64,000 bases of DNA from Paenibacillus sp. E222 (lineage in GTDB: Bacteria; Bacillota; Bacilli; Paenibacillales; Paenibacillaceae), in assembly GCF_013401555.1 (NCBI RefSeq), contig NZ_CP058552.1, forward strand, positions 5,084,001 to 5,148,000, given 5' to 3'. The notes beneath the pieces are model-generated. The model did not search any database, had not been told where the DNA came from, and worked only from the letters and a program-made list of their open reading frames with translations. Of this stretch, positions 26,364 through 36,792 are shown in pieces. Both the position numbers and the translations under genes were made by a program. Position 1 is the first letter of the stretch. Each line of letters opens with the position of its first letter.

Positions 26364-27986
26364 TTAATGATGCTGCGAATACGGCCTAGCCGCTGTTTTA
26401 TCCCGCACAAACTTGCGGAAGGTGAACACCAGCTTTAATTTCAGCAGATCATTAGTCTTCTTAAAGTCCATTTGCAGCAAACTCCCGACTTTCTCCATCC
26501 GATAGGTAACGGTGTTCCGATGCACAAACAGCTGCTTCGCAGCTTCGTTAATGAGTCCATCATTCTCGATAAAAGATTCCAACGTATTCATCAGTACCTG
26601 ATTGGGATCGCCGTCCCTCGCCAATAAAGGCTCAAGTACTTTATTGCAATAATTCTCCATGATGTTATCAGGAACATGTTGGAATACATAGGCGAATTCC
26701 AGCATCTCAAACTGGAGAGCTCGATCCTTCATCCCGAAACGGCGAGCCAGTTGGCGAGTATCCAGACATTCCTGATAGGCTTCGCGCAGCGACTTCGGCT
26801 CATGCTTCATTTTGCTGATCCAGAACCGGGGTGCAGATGCTCCCTTGGCTTCCTGTGCTGCAAGAACATCCCCGAACCGATTTAGCAGGAATGCTGATAA
26901 TTCCTCTCCATAATCCCGTCCTGTTGGACAGGTATAGATGGAGAGTATGCCATCTTCGATCTGAAAATGCTGTGAGGCCGTGAATTGCATAAGCGGATTG
27001 TACTGCAACTCGCGGTGAATCTGCTTCAGCAGCTTCCCTTCTGCAAATACAGACGGTTCCAGCGTGATCAACACACATTGATAAGTCCCCTGGAACAGAT
27101 GAACGCCTTTATTCTCGCTGAGCTTGGTGAGTTCCTCTACCGTCATTTTGTTTTCTAGATATTGGGTTAGCAGCGTACGCATCTCATCCTGAACGGTGGG
27201 ATTAATGTGTTCTCGATAGGTCATATCCATATAGAATGCCAAGACATCCGCAGCCTGCTGAAATAATTCTTCCTCTGCTCTAAGAGATAGCGCCGAGTCT
27301 GTAAAGACGAGCAAAAATCCGTATTCTTCATCATTCTGCTTGATGGGTACCCGGTGGCAGCTTCCCTGATTCCATTTCACACGGTGCATGACGGATTTCC
27401 AGGGCCAACCCTGTACTACCGCATCACCTGCAATGCCTTCGCTGCCATACAGCACATGGCCGCGGGAGCCAATAACCGCAAGCGGATAATTCAACACGGT
27501 AGCTAGTTCGGCAAATACATTCCGATGCTGTTGCTGCTGCAACGCAAACTGCATCAATTTTTTCTGTTTTTGCACCACCTCGTGCAGTAAACGATTGCTG
27601 CGTTCATGTTCTGCCTTGAATAACGCATTCATCTGGTCGGAAAATGTAAACTGAAACGGCAGTTCCAGCAGCGGTAACCGCAGTCGATCTGCTTCCTCAA
27701 TAATTCCTTGCGGAATGGCCTGCCAGAAACGGCCCAATTTAATGCCTAATCCGGCACAACCACGTTCGTTCAGGCGGCGCATCAAACGAAGTGCATCGGT
27801 CTCGTTGTCTTTCATAATAAATGCGGTTGTGAACAGCAGTTCTCCGGATTTGATCCAATCCGCTATATCTGGAGCGTCCATGACGTTAACGGATTTCATC
27901 ATCCGTGAAGTCCCTTCCCCACCTGCAACCAGTCTGGCCTCAGACAAAGGGTATACCTGTAAAGCCTCTTTAACCGTAAGCTGCAT
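26364..27986 (-). CDS. pucR: PucR family purine catabolism regulator
   Basis: Transcription activator of purine degradation genes. It has the N-terminal PucR domain (residues about 5-125, with SGELLFTTAFIMKDN), a central GGDEF-like sensor region, and a C-terminal PucR helix-turn-helix (NEAAKQLFVHRNTVTYRMEKV, about residue 490). 540 aa, normal for the family. ATG 27986 has GGGAGG 8 bases upstream; closer in-frame starts are too near. It is monocistronic, ended by a strong terminator, and sits directly upstream of the operon it should control. Confidence 0.93.
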   Translation of the reverse strand: MQLTVKEALQVYPLSEARLVAGGEGTSRMMKSVNVMDAPDIADWIKSGELLFTTAFIMKDNETDALRLMRRLNERGCAGLGIKLGRFWQAIPQGIIEEADRLRLPLLELPFQFTFSDQMNALFKAEHERSNRLLHEVVQKQKKLMQFALQQQQHRNVFAELATVLNYPLAVIGSRGHVLYGSEGIAGDAVVQGWPWKSVMHRVKWNQGSCHRVPIKQNDEEYGFLLVFTDSALSLRAEEELFQQAADVLAFYMDMTYREHINPTVQDEMRTLLTQYLENKMTVEELTKLSENKGVHLFQGTYQCVLITLEPSVFAEGKLLKQIHRELQYNPLMQFTASQHFQIEDGILSIYTCPTGRDYGEELSAFLLNRFGDVLAAQEAKGASAPRFWISKMKHEPKSLREAYQECLDTRQLARRFGMKDRALQFEMLEFAYVFQHVPDNIMENYCNKVLEPLLARDGDPNQVLMNTLESFIENDGLINEAAKQLFVHRNTVTYRMEKVGSLLQMDFKKTNDLLKLKLVFTFRKFVRDKTAARPYSQHH

Positions 27987-28146
27987 GGACATTACCTCCC
28001 ATATATATAACACGTTAAACCTTTTATATCCTTAACTGAACGAAAACAAAGGCTATACACTTATATCCATCCATTATTTTGCAATAAACCTTAATTCTTG
28101 TTAAGTATTATAACATCATTTTCATTTAAATAGCTTACATGAGAAA

Positions 28147-28206
28147 AAAATAAAACCCATGACACAATTGCAGCAATCGTTGCGCAACTGGCATAGGTTT
28201 TATTTT
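28147..28206 (-). terminator. Terminator of hybrid histidine kinase
   Basis: AT-rich arms AAAATAAAACC / GGTTTTATTTT enclosing a second imperfect stem around CAATTGCAGCAATCGTTGCGC. It lies 36 bases past the kinase stop. Confidence 0.7.
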
Positions 28207-28241
28207 GGAGTTGATACATGTTGAATTACAAACGAAAAAGA

Positions 28242-30986
28242 TCAAATTCCCAACGTTTCATGACTCAGCCATAATTTCATCCGAGACAGTACCTCTTTTA
28301 TATTCAGCGGTTTGCTAATATAATCCGAGGCCCCTGCTGCAATACATTTATCACGATCTTCTTTCATGGCTTTGGCAGTCAGAGCGATGATAGGGAGCTG
28401 CTTGAGATTTAATCTCTCACGGATCTGGCGAGTGGTCTCATACCCATCCAACTCTGGCATCATGATATCCATCAAGATAATATCCGGATTCGCTTCTCCG
28501 CTCTCTAACATCTCCAGACACTCGTAGCCATTCTGAGCTGTAATCACCTTCATGTCATACTGCTCAAGGGCATTTGCCAACGCATATACATTTCGAATAT
28601 CATCATCGACAACGAGAACCTGACGACCATTCAATAATGATTCTTCCAGTGGAGTCAGTAACATCTCGATTTTGGTTGAATTCATTGCTGAAGCACTGTT
28701 AATTTCAGGATCAGTCACGGCAACCTCGTTCAAGAACAATCTGGGGTTCTGCATAACCTCAGGCTCTTCCCTTCTAAGTGGGAGGAATAAAGTGAAGACA
28801 CTTCCTTGTCCTTCACGGCTCGTTGCTGAGATTGATCCTCCCAACAGATTGGCAAGGGATTGAGAGATCGACAGTCCCAGTCCAGTTCCGCCGTATTTTC
28901 GGGCTGTGGCTCCATCTGCCTGCTTGAACGCATCAAAGATCTGCAGCAGTTTGTTCTCAGCAATGCCAATCCCGGTATCACTAACCGAGAAGGCTATAAC
29001 CTCCTTCTCTGCCCCGCTGTCTTCCAGATTGGCCAGACTCACTCTGGAGATGGTTAAGGCCACTTCACCTTCATTGGTAAACTTGAATGCATTGGAGAGC
29101 AAATTCCGCAAAATCTGGTGTAACCGCATCTCGTCGGAAACAATTGTTTCCGGAAGAGGGCTTTGAAGCTGAATCCGGAAATCAATCCCTTTTTGCTCCG
29201 CCGTTTTCAAAAAATATTGATTCATTGCTTCAGGCAGGGTTTCAAGATGCACATCATCCAAATCCACTTCCATCTCCCCGGCTTCCACTTTGGAAAGGTC
29301 AAGAATGTCGTTAATCAGATTTAAGAGGTCCTTACCTGATGCATGGATCACCGAAGCATATTTCTGTTCCTCACTATTTAAGTGCTGATGTTTGTTTTCA
29401 GCCAAAATCTCGGACAGAATCAGCATACTGTTCAGTGGAGTACGAAGTTCATGCGACATATTCGCCAAGAACTCAGACTTGTAACCAGAGCTTGTCCGCA
29501 GCTGATCCGCTACTTTTGCAAGTTCACTGGCAGAAGTCTCTGCCGCATTTTTCTGCATTTCCAGACGCTCGTTCAGTATATGCAGCTCTTCTGTTTGCAT
29601 ATGTAATTCTTCCGTCTGAGATACCATCTCTTCAGTCTGTGCCTGCAGTTTCTCCGATTGAGCCTGCAATTCTTCATTCAACACTTGGGATTCATCATAC
29701 AAATGCTGTAATTCCATGCGTGTTATGGTGGAATGAAGAGAAACCCCGAAGATTTCGATCAGTTCGGTTAACAGCTTTGTTTCCTTTGGTTCGATTGGCT
29801 TCATGGAAGCAAGTTCGATAACAGCTATCGTTTTACCTTCAAATACCACCGGCGCTACTATGAGTGATGCAGCTGACGCTTCACCAAGTCCCGATGAGAT
29901 GCGAATATAATTTTGAGGCAAGTCGTTCATCTGCAAAACTCGCTTCTCAATCGCACTCTGACCCACTAATCCCTCACCCGGTGCAACGGATACTTTACCG
30001 AGGGAACGCTCTTTCTCTCCATCTGCTGCATACGCAGCTACACGAATAAGACGATTCTCTTTCATCGCATATAACACGCCATAAGGGGCTTCTAGCAGGA
30101 TAGCGACTTGGTTTAGGAACAACCTTGACAGTCCCTCCAAACTTGTAGGGTTCTGCAGGAGTGTAGCTATGCTGGCAACCTGATCCTTAAGTCGATTCTG
30201 TTCCTGTACCGTGTCCAGCAATAAGTTCGTCTCCTTACCTAAATCACCGACCTCATCATGTGTACGGACAATAATACGCTGTGTGAGATTGCCACCTTGT
30301 GATATGTCGCTGATGGTATGTTTGACTTCACGCAGGGTCTTGACGATATTGCCCGAAATGACGAGCGCAGCGGCAACAGATAGTCCGGCAACGGCAGCCC
30401 ATAAAGTATACATAATGGTAAGCAATGTGGAGCTTCGTGCTGCGAGCTCTTTCACCCGGCTTTCCGTCAGTCGCAACTCTGTATTGCGGAAGTTCTCGAA
30501 CTCGGATCTTAACAGATCCATTTCACTTTTCCCTGGGTCGGAATGGAAAAATTCAATGACTTTCTCCTGATCTCCTTGTTTCTTTAAGGCCACCGAGGCT
30601 GATCCGGCAACATCAATCCAGCGGACAATATGTGTATTAATGGTTTCCAGAGTCTTTTGCTGGGATGGGTTATCACTAACCAGCTCATACAGTTCGGCAT
30701 AATTGGAATTCCACTGGGTTAGCGCTTGATTGTAAGGTTCCAAATAACTTTCTTCCCCGGTAATCATGAATCCCCGCTGTCCTGTTTCCATATTTAGAAC
30801 ATTTTTCTCAATGGCATTGGTCAGGTTATGCACTTCCAGGTCGTGGTGGCTGATAAAATCAATTTCCTTCTGCGATGCATCAATTTGGGCAGATAATACT
30901 AGCAAAACGGCACCAAATAACAACACAACCACTAGATAGCCCAATAGAATTTTGGAGCGAATCGTAAATCTTCTCTTTTTCGACAA
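28242..30986 (-). CDS. Hybrid sensor histidine kinase (CHASE3-HAMP-GAF-HisKA-HATPase-REC)
   Basis: Membrane sensor kinase of 914 aa with an attached receiver. In order: membrane helix at residues 13-35, CHASE3 sensor to about 180, second helix 186-210, HAMP to about 265, GAF 280-425, a coiled coil built of QTEEL-type heptads (430-500), HisKA with phospho-acceptor H512 in MSHELRTPLN, HATPase with DTGIGI and GGTGLGLSI, and a C-terminal receiver with the likely phospho-aspartate at about D840 (ILMDIMMP). The start is TTG 30986, with GGAGG 8 bases upstream. No response regulator or Hpt gene is adjacent, so the output partner is unknown. Confidence 0.92.
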   Translation of the reverse strand: MSKKRRFTIRSKILLGYLVVVLLFGAVLLVLSAQIDASQKEIDFISHHDLEVHNLTNAIEKNVLNMETGQRGFMITGEESYLEPYNQALTQWNSNYAELYELVSDNPSQQKTLETINTHIVRWIDVAGSASVALKKQGDQEKVIEFFHSDPGKSEMDLLRSEFENFRNTELRLTESRVKELAARSSTLLTIMYTLWAAVAGLSVAAALVISGNIVKTLREVKHTISDISQGGNLTQRIIVRTHDEVGDLGKETNLLLDTVQEQNRLKDQVASIATLLQNPTSLEGLSRLFLNQVAILLEAPYGVLYAMKENRLIRVAAYAADGEKERSLGKVSVAPGEGLVGQSAIEKRVLQMNDLPQNYIRISSGLGEASAASLIVAPVVFEGKTIAVIELASMKPIEPKETKLLTELIEIFGVSLHSTITRMELQHLYDESQVLNEELQAQSEKLQAQTEEMVSQTEELHMQTEELHILNERLEMQKNAAETSASELAKVADQLRTSSGYKSEFLANMSHELRTPLNSMLILSEILAENKHQHLNSEEQKYASVIHASGKDLLNLINDILDLSKVEAGEMEVDLDDVHLETLPEAMNQYFLKTAEQKGIDFRIQLQSPLPETIVSDEMRLHQILRNLLSNAFKFTNEGEVALTISRVSLANLEDSGAEKEVIAFSVSDTGIGIAENKLLQIFDAFKQADGATARKYGGTGLGLSISQSLANLLGGSISATSREGQGSVFTLFLPLRREEPEVMQNPRLFLNEVAVTDPEINSASAMNSTKIEMLLTPLEESLLNGRQVLVVDDDIRNVYALANALEQYDMKVITAQNGYECLEMLESGEANPDIILMDIMMPELDGYETTRQIRERLNLKQLPIIALTAKAMKEDRDKCIAAGASDYISKPLNIKEVLSRMKLWLSHETLGI

Positions 30987-31100
30987 CGCAGAAACCTCCA
31001 ATGAAATAAACAGTTCCGATCAATTAAAAAATAGTCGCATATGTATTTTATATGTATACGTATAGACTGACAAGCATTAGTTCAAGAACATCACGAGCTA

Positions 31101-31125
31101 AAAAACGACCTGCGTATGCAGGTCG
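31101..31125 (-). terminator. Terminator of fumC
   Basis: Hairpin CGACCTGC-GTAT-GCAGGTCG followed on the minus strand by TTTTT, 39 bases after the fumarase stop. Confidence 0.9.
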
Positions 31126-31163
31126 CTTGTTTATTGGAATGAAGTTCGCATGATAATGACTGA

Positions 31164-32552
31164 TTAAGCTTTCGGGGCAATCATTTTCGCTGGATCAACA
31201 TACTGATCGAATTGTTCTTCCGTAAGCAAACCTGTCTGCAATGTTGCTTCCTTCAGAGACAGTCCTTCCTTATGCGCAAGCTTGGCAATTTTGGCTGCAT
31301 TCTCATAACCGATATGCGGATTAAGAGCGGTAACCAACATAAGCGAGTTATTCAAATTGTGTTCAATCTGGCCGAGGTTAGGCTCAATGCCCACCGCACA
31401 TTTATCGTTAAATGCAACGATGGAATCAGCAAGGAGCTGAACAGATTGCAGGAAGTTATAGATAATAACTGGTTTGAACACATTCAACTCGAAGTTACCC
31501 TGACTTGCCGCGAAGCCAATCGCCGCATCGTTCCCCATGACTTGCGTAACCACCATGGTCATCGCCTCGCTCTGGGTTGGATTCACTTTACCTGGCATAA
31601 TGGAGCTGCCCGGTTCATTCTCTGGAATACGAATCTCTCCTAGACCACTGCGTGGACCACTAGCCAGCCAGCGAACATCATTGGCAATTTTCATCAAGTC
31701 AGCTGCAAGCGCTTTAACTGCACCGTGGGCATAGACTACTTCATCATGACTTGTAAGCGCGTGGAATTTGTTGGGTGCGGATACAAAATCTTTGCCAGTG
31801 TGCTTGCCAATTTCCTTGGCTGTATAATCACCAAAGTCAGGATGTGCATTAATTCCGGTTCCTACAGCTGTGCCACCAATTGCGAGTTCTTTCATATAAT
31901 TCACACTATCCCGGATCATGCGTTCACTCTTATCAAGCATCGCTTCCCAGCCGCTGATCTCCTGACCGAGTGTAATTGGCGTTGCATCCTGAAGATGGGT
32001 ACGTCCAATTTTGATAATATCTTTGAATTTTTCGGATTTATCTGCAAAGGTGGCTTTTAGCACCGCAATTGCTGGCAAGAGCTGATCTTCAACAGCAAGT
32101 ACCCCTGCAACATGCAGAGCCGTTGGGAATGTATCATTGGAGCTCTGGGACATGTTCACATCATCATTCGGATGCAGACGTTCTTCCTTGCCCTTTTGTT
32201 CAAGCAGCTGGTTACCCAGATTGGCAATAACTTCGTTTACGTTCATGTTGGACTGTGTTCCGCTACCCGTCTGCCACACCACGAGCGGGAAATGATCATC
32301 AATCCGGCCAGCAATAATTTCATCAGCAGCATAAGCGATTGCATCCGCTTTGGCAGCGGACAATTTACCTAATTTATGGTTACTGGCAGCAGCGCTTTTT
32401 TTCAAAATGGCAAGAGCACGAACAACTTCCATCGGCATATGCTCGCGACCAATCGGAAAGTTCTCCTTGCTGCGCTGCGTCTGAGCTCCCCACAGCCTGT
32501 CGGCTGGTACTTTCATTTCACCTAACGTATCTCTCTCAATGCGGTATTCCAC
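31164..32552 (-). CDS. fumC: Class II fumarate hydratase
   Basis: Interconverts fumarate and L-malate in the TCA cycle; homotetrameric, cytosolic, no iron-sulfur cluster. The 462-aa protein carries [41 protein letters not shown] and the superfamily signature [11 protein letters not shown]. The C-terminus is complete. GTG 32552 is chosen because GGAGGAGG precedes it by about 8 bases; a TTG at 32570 would overlap that site. It is a single-gene unit with its own terminator; minus-strand TATAAT around 32702-32708 may be its -10. Confidence 0.95.
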   Translation of the reverse strand: MEYRIERDTLGEMKVPADRLWGAQTQRSKENFPIGREHMPMEVVRALAILKKSAAASNHKLGKLSAAKADAIAYAADEIIAGRIDDHFPLVVWQTGSGTQSNMNVNEVIANLGNQLLEQKGKEERLHPNDDVNMSQSSNDTFPTALHVAGVLAVEDQLLPAIAVLKATFADKSEKFKDIIKIGRTHLQDATPITLGQEISGWEAMLDKSERMIRDSVNYMKELAIGGTAVGTGINAHPDFGDYTAKEIGKHTGKDFVSAPNKFHALTSHDEVVYAHGAVKALAADLMKIANDVRWLASGPRSGLGEIRIPENEPGSSIMPGKVNPTQSEAMTMVVTQVMGNDAAIGFAASQGNFELNVFKPVIIYNFLQSVQLLADSIVAFNDKCAVGIEPNLGQIEHNLNNSLMLVTALNPHIGYENAAKIAKLAHKEGLSLKEATLQTGLLTEEQFDQYVDPAKMIAPKA

Positions 32553-32776
32553 TTGCTTTTCCTCCTCCAAAAAGATGGTTTGGGTCCCTACAAAAATACG
32601 TATACATTCTTTTCTTCACAGCATCTTGCATCTGTTGATTCCAAAGTCATCCTTGGGATTTATGCAAAATACTTTTATGAGCAAAGCTTGTGTATCTTGT
32701 CATATTATACATGATTGCCTGACCGGTTTTCACCTTTTCGACAAAAATGTAAGCGTGACGCAAATCCTTCGAGTAT

Positions 32777-33787
32777 TTATTTTTGCGCTTTGATCGGATA
32801 AAGACGGCTGGCTTGCTCGAATAATTCGCCCGGCTCAAGACCAATAAGACCGATCTCTTCAGCAGGAATGCCTTGTACATTCGGAGCGTTAACCAGGTTC
32901 ATCTGAGGCTCAGGACAGAAGAACCCACCAGCCATGTTGTTATTCCAGATCATCCAGTGCTTGTAAGACGTCCCGACATCATATACCAGCTTGTCACCGG
33001 TACGATGATCGGTAAGCTCCATATAGTTGCGACCATTTTGCGGTTCAGCCGTGTAGTGGTTGTCCATGGCTGCAAAAAACGGATTAACGCCCTCACCTTT
33101 TAATTGCTCTTCCTCTGGTGTAAGCGGTTGAAATTGTCCCGTAGGCAAAGAACGTTCATTCAATTCACGACGCTGACCAATCGTTATTTTAGCCGTGTAA
33201 TCAGATGCCTGGCTTTCCGGTGCAAAAGGAACGCTAATGGCTGTATGGAATGCGAACAAATTCGGCATACGTTCTTTCCCGTGATTGCGGACATTCAATT
33301 GCTGCTGAAGTCCCAGACTACTCAGTGAATAACGGAGCGTCACTGTGAAGGTGAATGGCAGGTACTTATAGAACTCATGTCCTTCTTTCACTTCCTGACT
33401 GAGCACAACATAACTCTCCAGCTCGTCAGATCCGTAGCCCACAACCTTCCACTCGGCATCATGCAGGAATCCATGCAGGTGGTTGCCTGTAGCTGGTTCG
33501 TTTACAGGAAGTTGATAGACTTCACCGTTCCAGGGGAAGCGACCATCCTCATAGCGATTCGGTGGGGAAAGAATCGGAATACCGTATACGGCAGGTGCAG
33601 CCATAAATTCGTCCATATGTTCCAGGTCCGGCTCACGCAAATAACGGAATCCCTGCTCTGTATCACGAAAAGCGACAAGGTTGGCACCCACGCTCGGAAT
33701 AACAGCCGCTTCGAATTGATTAAAACGAAGCCAGACGGCTGGTATACCTCCAAATTGTTCTTCGAAAGCTGCATTTTGCTGTGTCAT
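32777..33787 (-). CDS. Aldose 1-epimerase family protein
   Basis: Galactose-mutarotase-like protein (336 aa) that probably converts alpha and beta forms of a sugar or recognises a sugar phosphate. Family features: NLVAFRDTEQGFRYLREP near residue 37, PILSPPNRYEDGRF near residue 70, GNHLHGFLHDAEW with the conserved histidine pair near residue 105, and CPEPQMNLVNAPN near residue 290. The GGAGGT site is 10-11 bases from ATG 33787. Monocistronic as far as seen. The sugar substrate is not known. Confidence 0.85.
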   Translation of the reverse strand: MTQQNAAFEEQFGGIPAVWLRFNQFEAAVIPSVGANLVAFRDTEQGFRYLREPDLEHMDEFMAAPAVYGIPILSPPNRYEDGRFPWNGEVYQLPVNEPATGNHLHGFLHDAEWKVVGYGSDELESYVVLSQEVKEGHEFYKYLPFTFTVTLRYSLSSLGLQQQLNVRNHGKERMPNLFAFHTAISVPFAPESQASDYTAKITIGQRRELNERSLPTGQFQPLTPEEEQLKGEGVNPFFAAMDNHYTAEPQNGRNYMELTDHRTGDKLVYDVGTSYKHWMIWNNNMAGGFFCPEPQMNLVNAPNVQGIPAEEIGLIGLEPGELFEQASRLYPIKAQK

Positions 33788-33901
33788 CGTTATATGTACC
33801 TCCTGCATACTAAGGTTATATTATACGGCTCGACTATATCATGACCGCGCACAAAATACCAATCTATGATAGAGAACAAATTCATGATAGAACGACAAAA
33901 A

Positions 33902-33929
33902 AGACAGCTACGATGCTCCGTGGCTGTCT
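33902..33929 (-). terminator. Terminator of metallo-hydrolase gene
   Basis: Arms AGACAGC / GCTGTCT with extra CGT/ACG pairing, then TTTTTT on the minus strand. Confidence 0.8.
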
Positions 33930-34001
33930 CCATCCCCTAAAGCTGCCGTAATGAAATCATTCCTGTTTTCAATGCTATGCCCAAGCAGCGCATCAGTTCG
34001 C

Positions 34002-34811
34002 TTAATCCACATATTTGCCGTGATCCGGGATGGCACTCTCTTCAAAATCAAGATCGAGCCGCTCCAGCGAATCTCTCAGCATTTCTCCGGTTAAGGAATG
34101 TCCGTGCCCGGTAACAGCAACCATGGGCTCCAGTCTTCGAATATGCTGAACCGATCGATGGGCCGCTTGCCAATCCGTCGTGAAATATGCGGGTGGACCG
34201 TGTAACTGTTTGTCCTGAAGCAGCACACTCCAGAGTGATTCCTGTTTCACGGTCACGATGGCGTCTCCCGCAATCAGAATACGGTCTTCTTTTCGAAATA
34301 GCGACACATGGCCCGGTGTGTGACCGGGTGTATGCAGCCATTCCCAGCCAGAAACACCTGGGATGGAATGATCATCCGGCAGACTGAATATCCGATCATC
34401 CAGATTAATAGCTTCATTAGGATAAACAAATGACAGCCGTGCCATCAAACCGCCACCTACAGCAGGGTCTGCCGGAGGGTAATCCTTCACACCTGTCAAA
34501 TAAGGCAGTTCCAGCAGGTGTGCGTACACCGGGACACCCCAGAATTGTTCCAGTTCGATGACGGTCCCCACATGATCAAAATGACCATGTGTCAAAATAA
34601 TCGCAGACGGTGGACCAGGAAAGCGTTCAGTTGCAACATGAAGAATCTGATCAGTGAAACTCGCCATTCCAGTGTCCACGAGCACCCAGTTCCTGCTTCC
34701 AGGCTCCCCGATGAACACAACATTAACGAACAGTGTACGCAGACTGAGGATATCGTGCGCGACTTCTTCAAGTCCCGTCATTCCTGCTGTAATCAGATTG
34801 TCAGATGCCAT
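34002..34811 (-). CDS. MBL fold metallo-hydrolase
   Basis: Metallo-beta-lactamase superfamily hydrolase of 269 aa. The HxHxDH zinc motif is seen as THGHFDHVG at about residue 75, a further histidine in TPGHTPGHVSLF at about 164, the bridging aspartate in AGDAI, and the last histidine in TGHGHS. The pattern fits glyoxalase II-like hydrolases of thioesters or similar. The ATG has GGGAGG 9 bases upstream. It stands alone between terminators, so its substrate cannot be inferred from context. Confidence 0.87.
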   Translation of the reverse strand: MASDNLITAGMTGLEEVAHDILSLRTLFVNVVFIGEPGSRNWVLVDTGMASFTDQILHVATERFPGPPSAIILTHGHFDHVGTVIELEQFWGVPVYAHLLELPYLTGVKDYPPADPAVGGGLMARLSFVYPNEAINLDDRIFSLPDDHSIPGVSGWEWLHTPGHTPGHVSLFRKEDRILIAGDAIVTVKQESLWSVLLQDKQLHGPPAYFTTDWQAAHRSVQHIRRLEPMVAVTGHGHSLTGEMLRDSLERLDLDFEESAIPDHGKYVD

Positions 34812-34910
34812 TCACGGTTACCTCCCATTCAGGCGGATTGTCTCTCTGGTTCCATTCATCTGTCATAGACTTCCCTTTTCTGGAGTAACTATTCCTTATT
34901 CCCAATAAAA

Positions 34911-34948
34911 TAGACGGTGGACGCCCTGTTTCAGGCATACACCGTCTA
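34911..34948 (-). terminator. Terminator of the 88-aa gene
   Basis: Outer arms TAGACGGTG / CACCGTCTA and an inner GCCCTG/CAGGC stem, followed on the minus strand by TTTTATT. It lies between two genes of the same direction. Confidence 0.85.
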
Positions 34949-34995
34949 GTATAATCAGCTGCATTCCATATTAGAACAAGAACCTCTCGGTCCTA

Positions 34996-35262
34996 TTATG
35001 CAGGGAAAGCGTCCAGTGCCGCATCAAGCAGCTGATTGTACATATCGTCATCGTTTTCCAGCAGCTCGTCCATACGCAGCAATTCGTCTTCATCACCGGA
35101 TTGTTCAGTGAAATGCAGACTATAATCCCAGTCCTTGCCGTTCTTGCTCATAAACGTAATCTCATAAACGGACTTTTCGCCTTCTGCACGAAAAACCGTA
35201 TTTCCCACATAATTCTTCTCATCTTCACGACGCATCTCTGCACGAATAATCTCAATATTCAC
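34996..35262 (-). CDS. Small acidic conserved hypothetical protein (88 aa)
   Basis: Not assigned to a known family. The protein starts MNIEIIRAEMRREDE, has a beta-rich middle (TVFRAEGEKSVYEITFMS) and a very acidic C-terminal helix (DEDELLRMDELLENDDDM). A GTG start is supported by AAAGGAG 7 bases upstream, and a strong terminator follows, so it is a real single-gene unit. No signal peptide or membrane segment. Function unknown. Confidence 0.75.
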   Translation of the reverse strand: MNIEIIRAEMRREDEKNYVGNTVFRAEGEKSVYEITFMSKNGKDWDYSLHFTEQSGDEDELLRMDELLENDDDMYNQLLDAALDAFPA

Positions 35263-35476
35263 AATCGTTCTCTCCTTTAATCTCTCATCAGTTGCAGGTC
35301 TCCATAATTTATGGTAAACCTAGTTTGGTAATTATTATTGGTTAATTGTACAATATATATCGTAGCAACGTATACCTTATTCAATGAGGGAACCATACTG
35401 ACTCCTTACATACCTGTAATGAGGACTATAATAACAAACAGCTACGACATTATATCAAACGGGAGGAACAAATAGC

Positions 35477-36709
35477 ATGAACCATTTTGAAACGAATTTA
35501 CAACAATATGCCGAACTGGCAGTCAAAGTCGGTGTCAATGTGCATCCTGGGCAGACTCTCGTCGTGAATGCACCAATCTCGGCAGCGCATTTTGTACGCC
35601 TGATCGTTAAAGCCGCTTATGGCACAGGTGCCAAGCTGGTCAAAGTGAACTGGAGCGATGAGGTTATTACACGTCTTCACTATGATCTCGCACCAGAGGA
35701 ATCCTTCTCCATTGAACCAAAATGGTTTGCAGGGGAAATGACTGAACTCGTAGAAGAAGGTGCCGCCATCCTGCATGTGATCGCAGAAAATCCAGACCTG
35801 CTGGCAGGCGTTCCTCAAGAACGGATCGTGACTAGTCAGAAAGTTCGCGGTAAAGCGATGGAGAAATATCGTTCCTATCAAATGGCAGACAAGTTCAGCT
35901 GGTCCATTGTGGCTGTTCCTTCCCCTGAATGGGCAGCCAAAGTATTCCCTGATCTCCCGGCAGAGCAGCAAATCGATAAATTGTGGGATGTCATCTTCAA
36001 AACCGTACGCATAGGTGAGCAGGATGCTGTCGCAGAATGGAAAACACATTTGCTGAATCTCGACTCCCGCGCAGATCTGCTTAACGAGAAGAAATACAAA
36101 AAGCTTCACTATACAGCCCCTGGCACAGACCTGACGATCGAGCTTCCTGAAGGCCATCTGTGGGTATCCGGTGGCAGCATCAATGAGCAGGGACATGTCT
36201 TCGTTGCCAATATGCCTACAGAGGAAGTGTTCACCGCTCCATTGAAAACCGGAGTTAACGGCACAGTTCGCAGCACCAAGCCACTGAGTTATGGTGGCAA
36301 CCTGATCGACGGCTTCTCCCTCACTTTCGAAAATGGTCGAATTGTCGATTATACTGCTGAACAAGGACTTGATTCATTGAAAAGCTTGATCGAAATGGAT
36401 GAAGGCGCACATTATCTGGGCGAGGTAGCTCTCGTTCCACATCAATCACCGATTTCGGATACGAATATTTTGTTCTATAACACGCTATTTGATGAAAATG
36501 CATCCAACCATTTGGCTATCGGTAACGCCTATGCCTTCTGTCTGGAAGGTGGCAAAACGATGTCCAAGGATGAATTGATCAGCCATGGCATGAACTCCAG
36601 TCTCACTCATGTGGATTTCATGATTGGATCAGGAGAAATGAACATTCACGGTGTCACTTCCGAAGGTAGCGAAGAGCCAATCTTCCTGCAAGGCAACTGG
36701 GCTTTCTAA
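35477..36709 (+). CDS. Aminopeptidase, M29 family
   Basis: Dinuclear metal aminopeptidase of the AmpS/AmpT/aminopeptidase II group that removes N-terminal residues from peptides in the cytoplasm. 410 aa. All five metal ligands are visible at family positions: E250 (PTEEVF), E316 (YLGEVA), H345 (NHLAIG), H378 and D380 (THVDFM). GGGAGG lies 10 bases ahead of the ATG. It is the first of two tandem M29 genes that clearly arose by duplication; a hairpin separates them. Confidence 0.93.
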   Translation: MNHFETNLQQYAELAVKVGVNVHPGQTLVVNAPISAAHFVRLIVKAAYGTGAKLVKVNWSDEVITRLHYDLAPEESFSIEPKWFAGEMTELVEEGAAILHVIAENPDLLAGVPQERIVTSQKVRGKAMEKYRSYQMADKFSWSIVAVPSPEWAAKVFPDLPAEQQIDKLWDVIFKTVRIGEQDAVAEWKTHLLNLDSRADLLNEKKYKKLHYTAPGTDLTIELPEGHLWVSGGSINEQGHVFVANMPTEEVFTAPLKTGVNGTVRSTKPLSYGGNLIDGFSLTFENGRIVDYTAEQGLDSLKSLIEMDEGAHYLGEVALVPHQSPISDTNILFYNTLFDENASNHLAIGNAYAFCLEGGKTMSKDELISHGMNSSLTHVDFMIGSGEMNIHGVTSEGSEEPIFLQGNWAF

Positions 36710-36729
36710 TTTAAAACGGTGTAAATGAG

Positions 36730-36752
36730 AGAGAGGGTCACTCCTCTCTTTT
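36730..36752 (+). terminator. Hairpin between tandem aminopeptidases
   Basis: AGAGAGG-GTCACT-CCTCTCT followed by TTTTCC. Weak terminator or attenuator that may lower expression of the second copy. Confidence 0.6.
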
Positions 36753-36792
36753 CCTGCGTAAGCGGGGAATTCATGATATGGAGGAACTTGAT

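Noticed and set aside
35498..36364. 288-codon minus-strand frame opposite the first aminopeptidase
   Set aside because: Fully inside a gene with all catalytic residues intact; no start signal.
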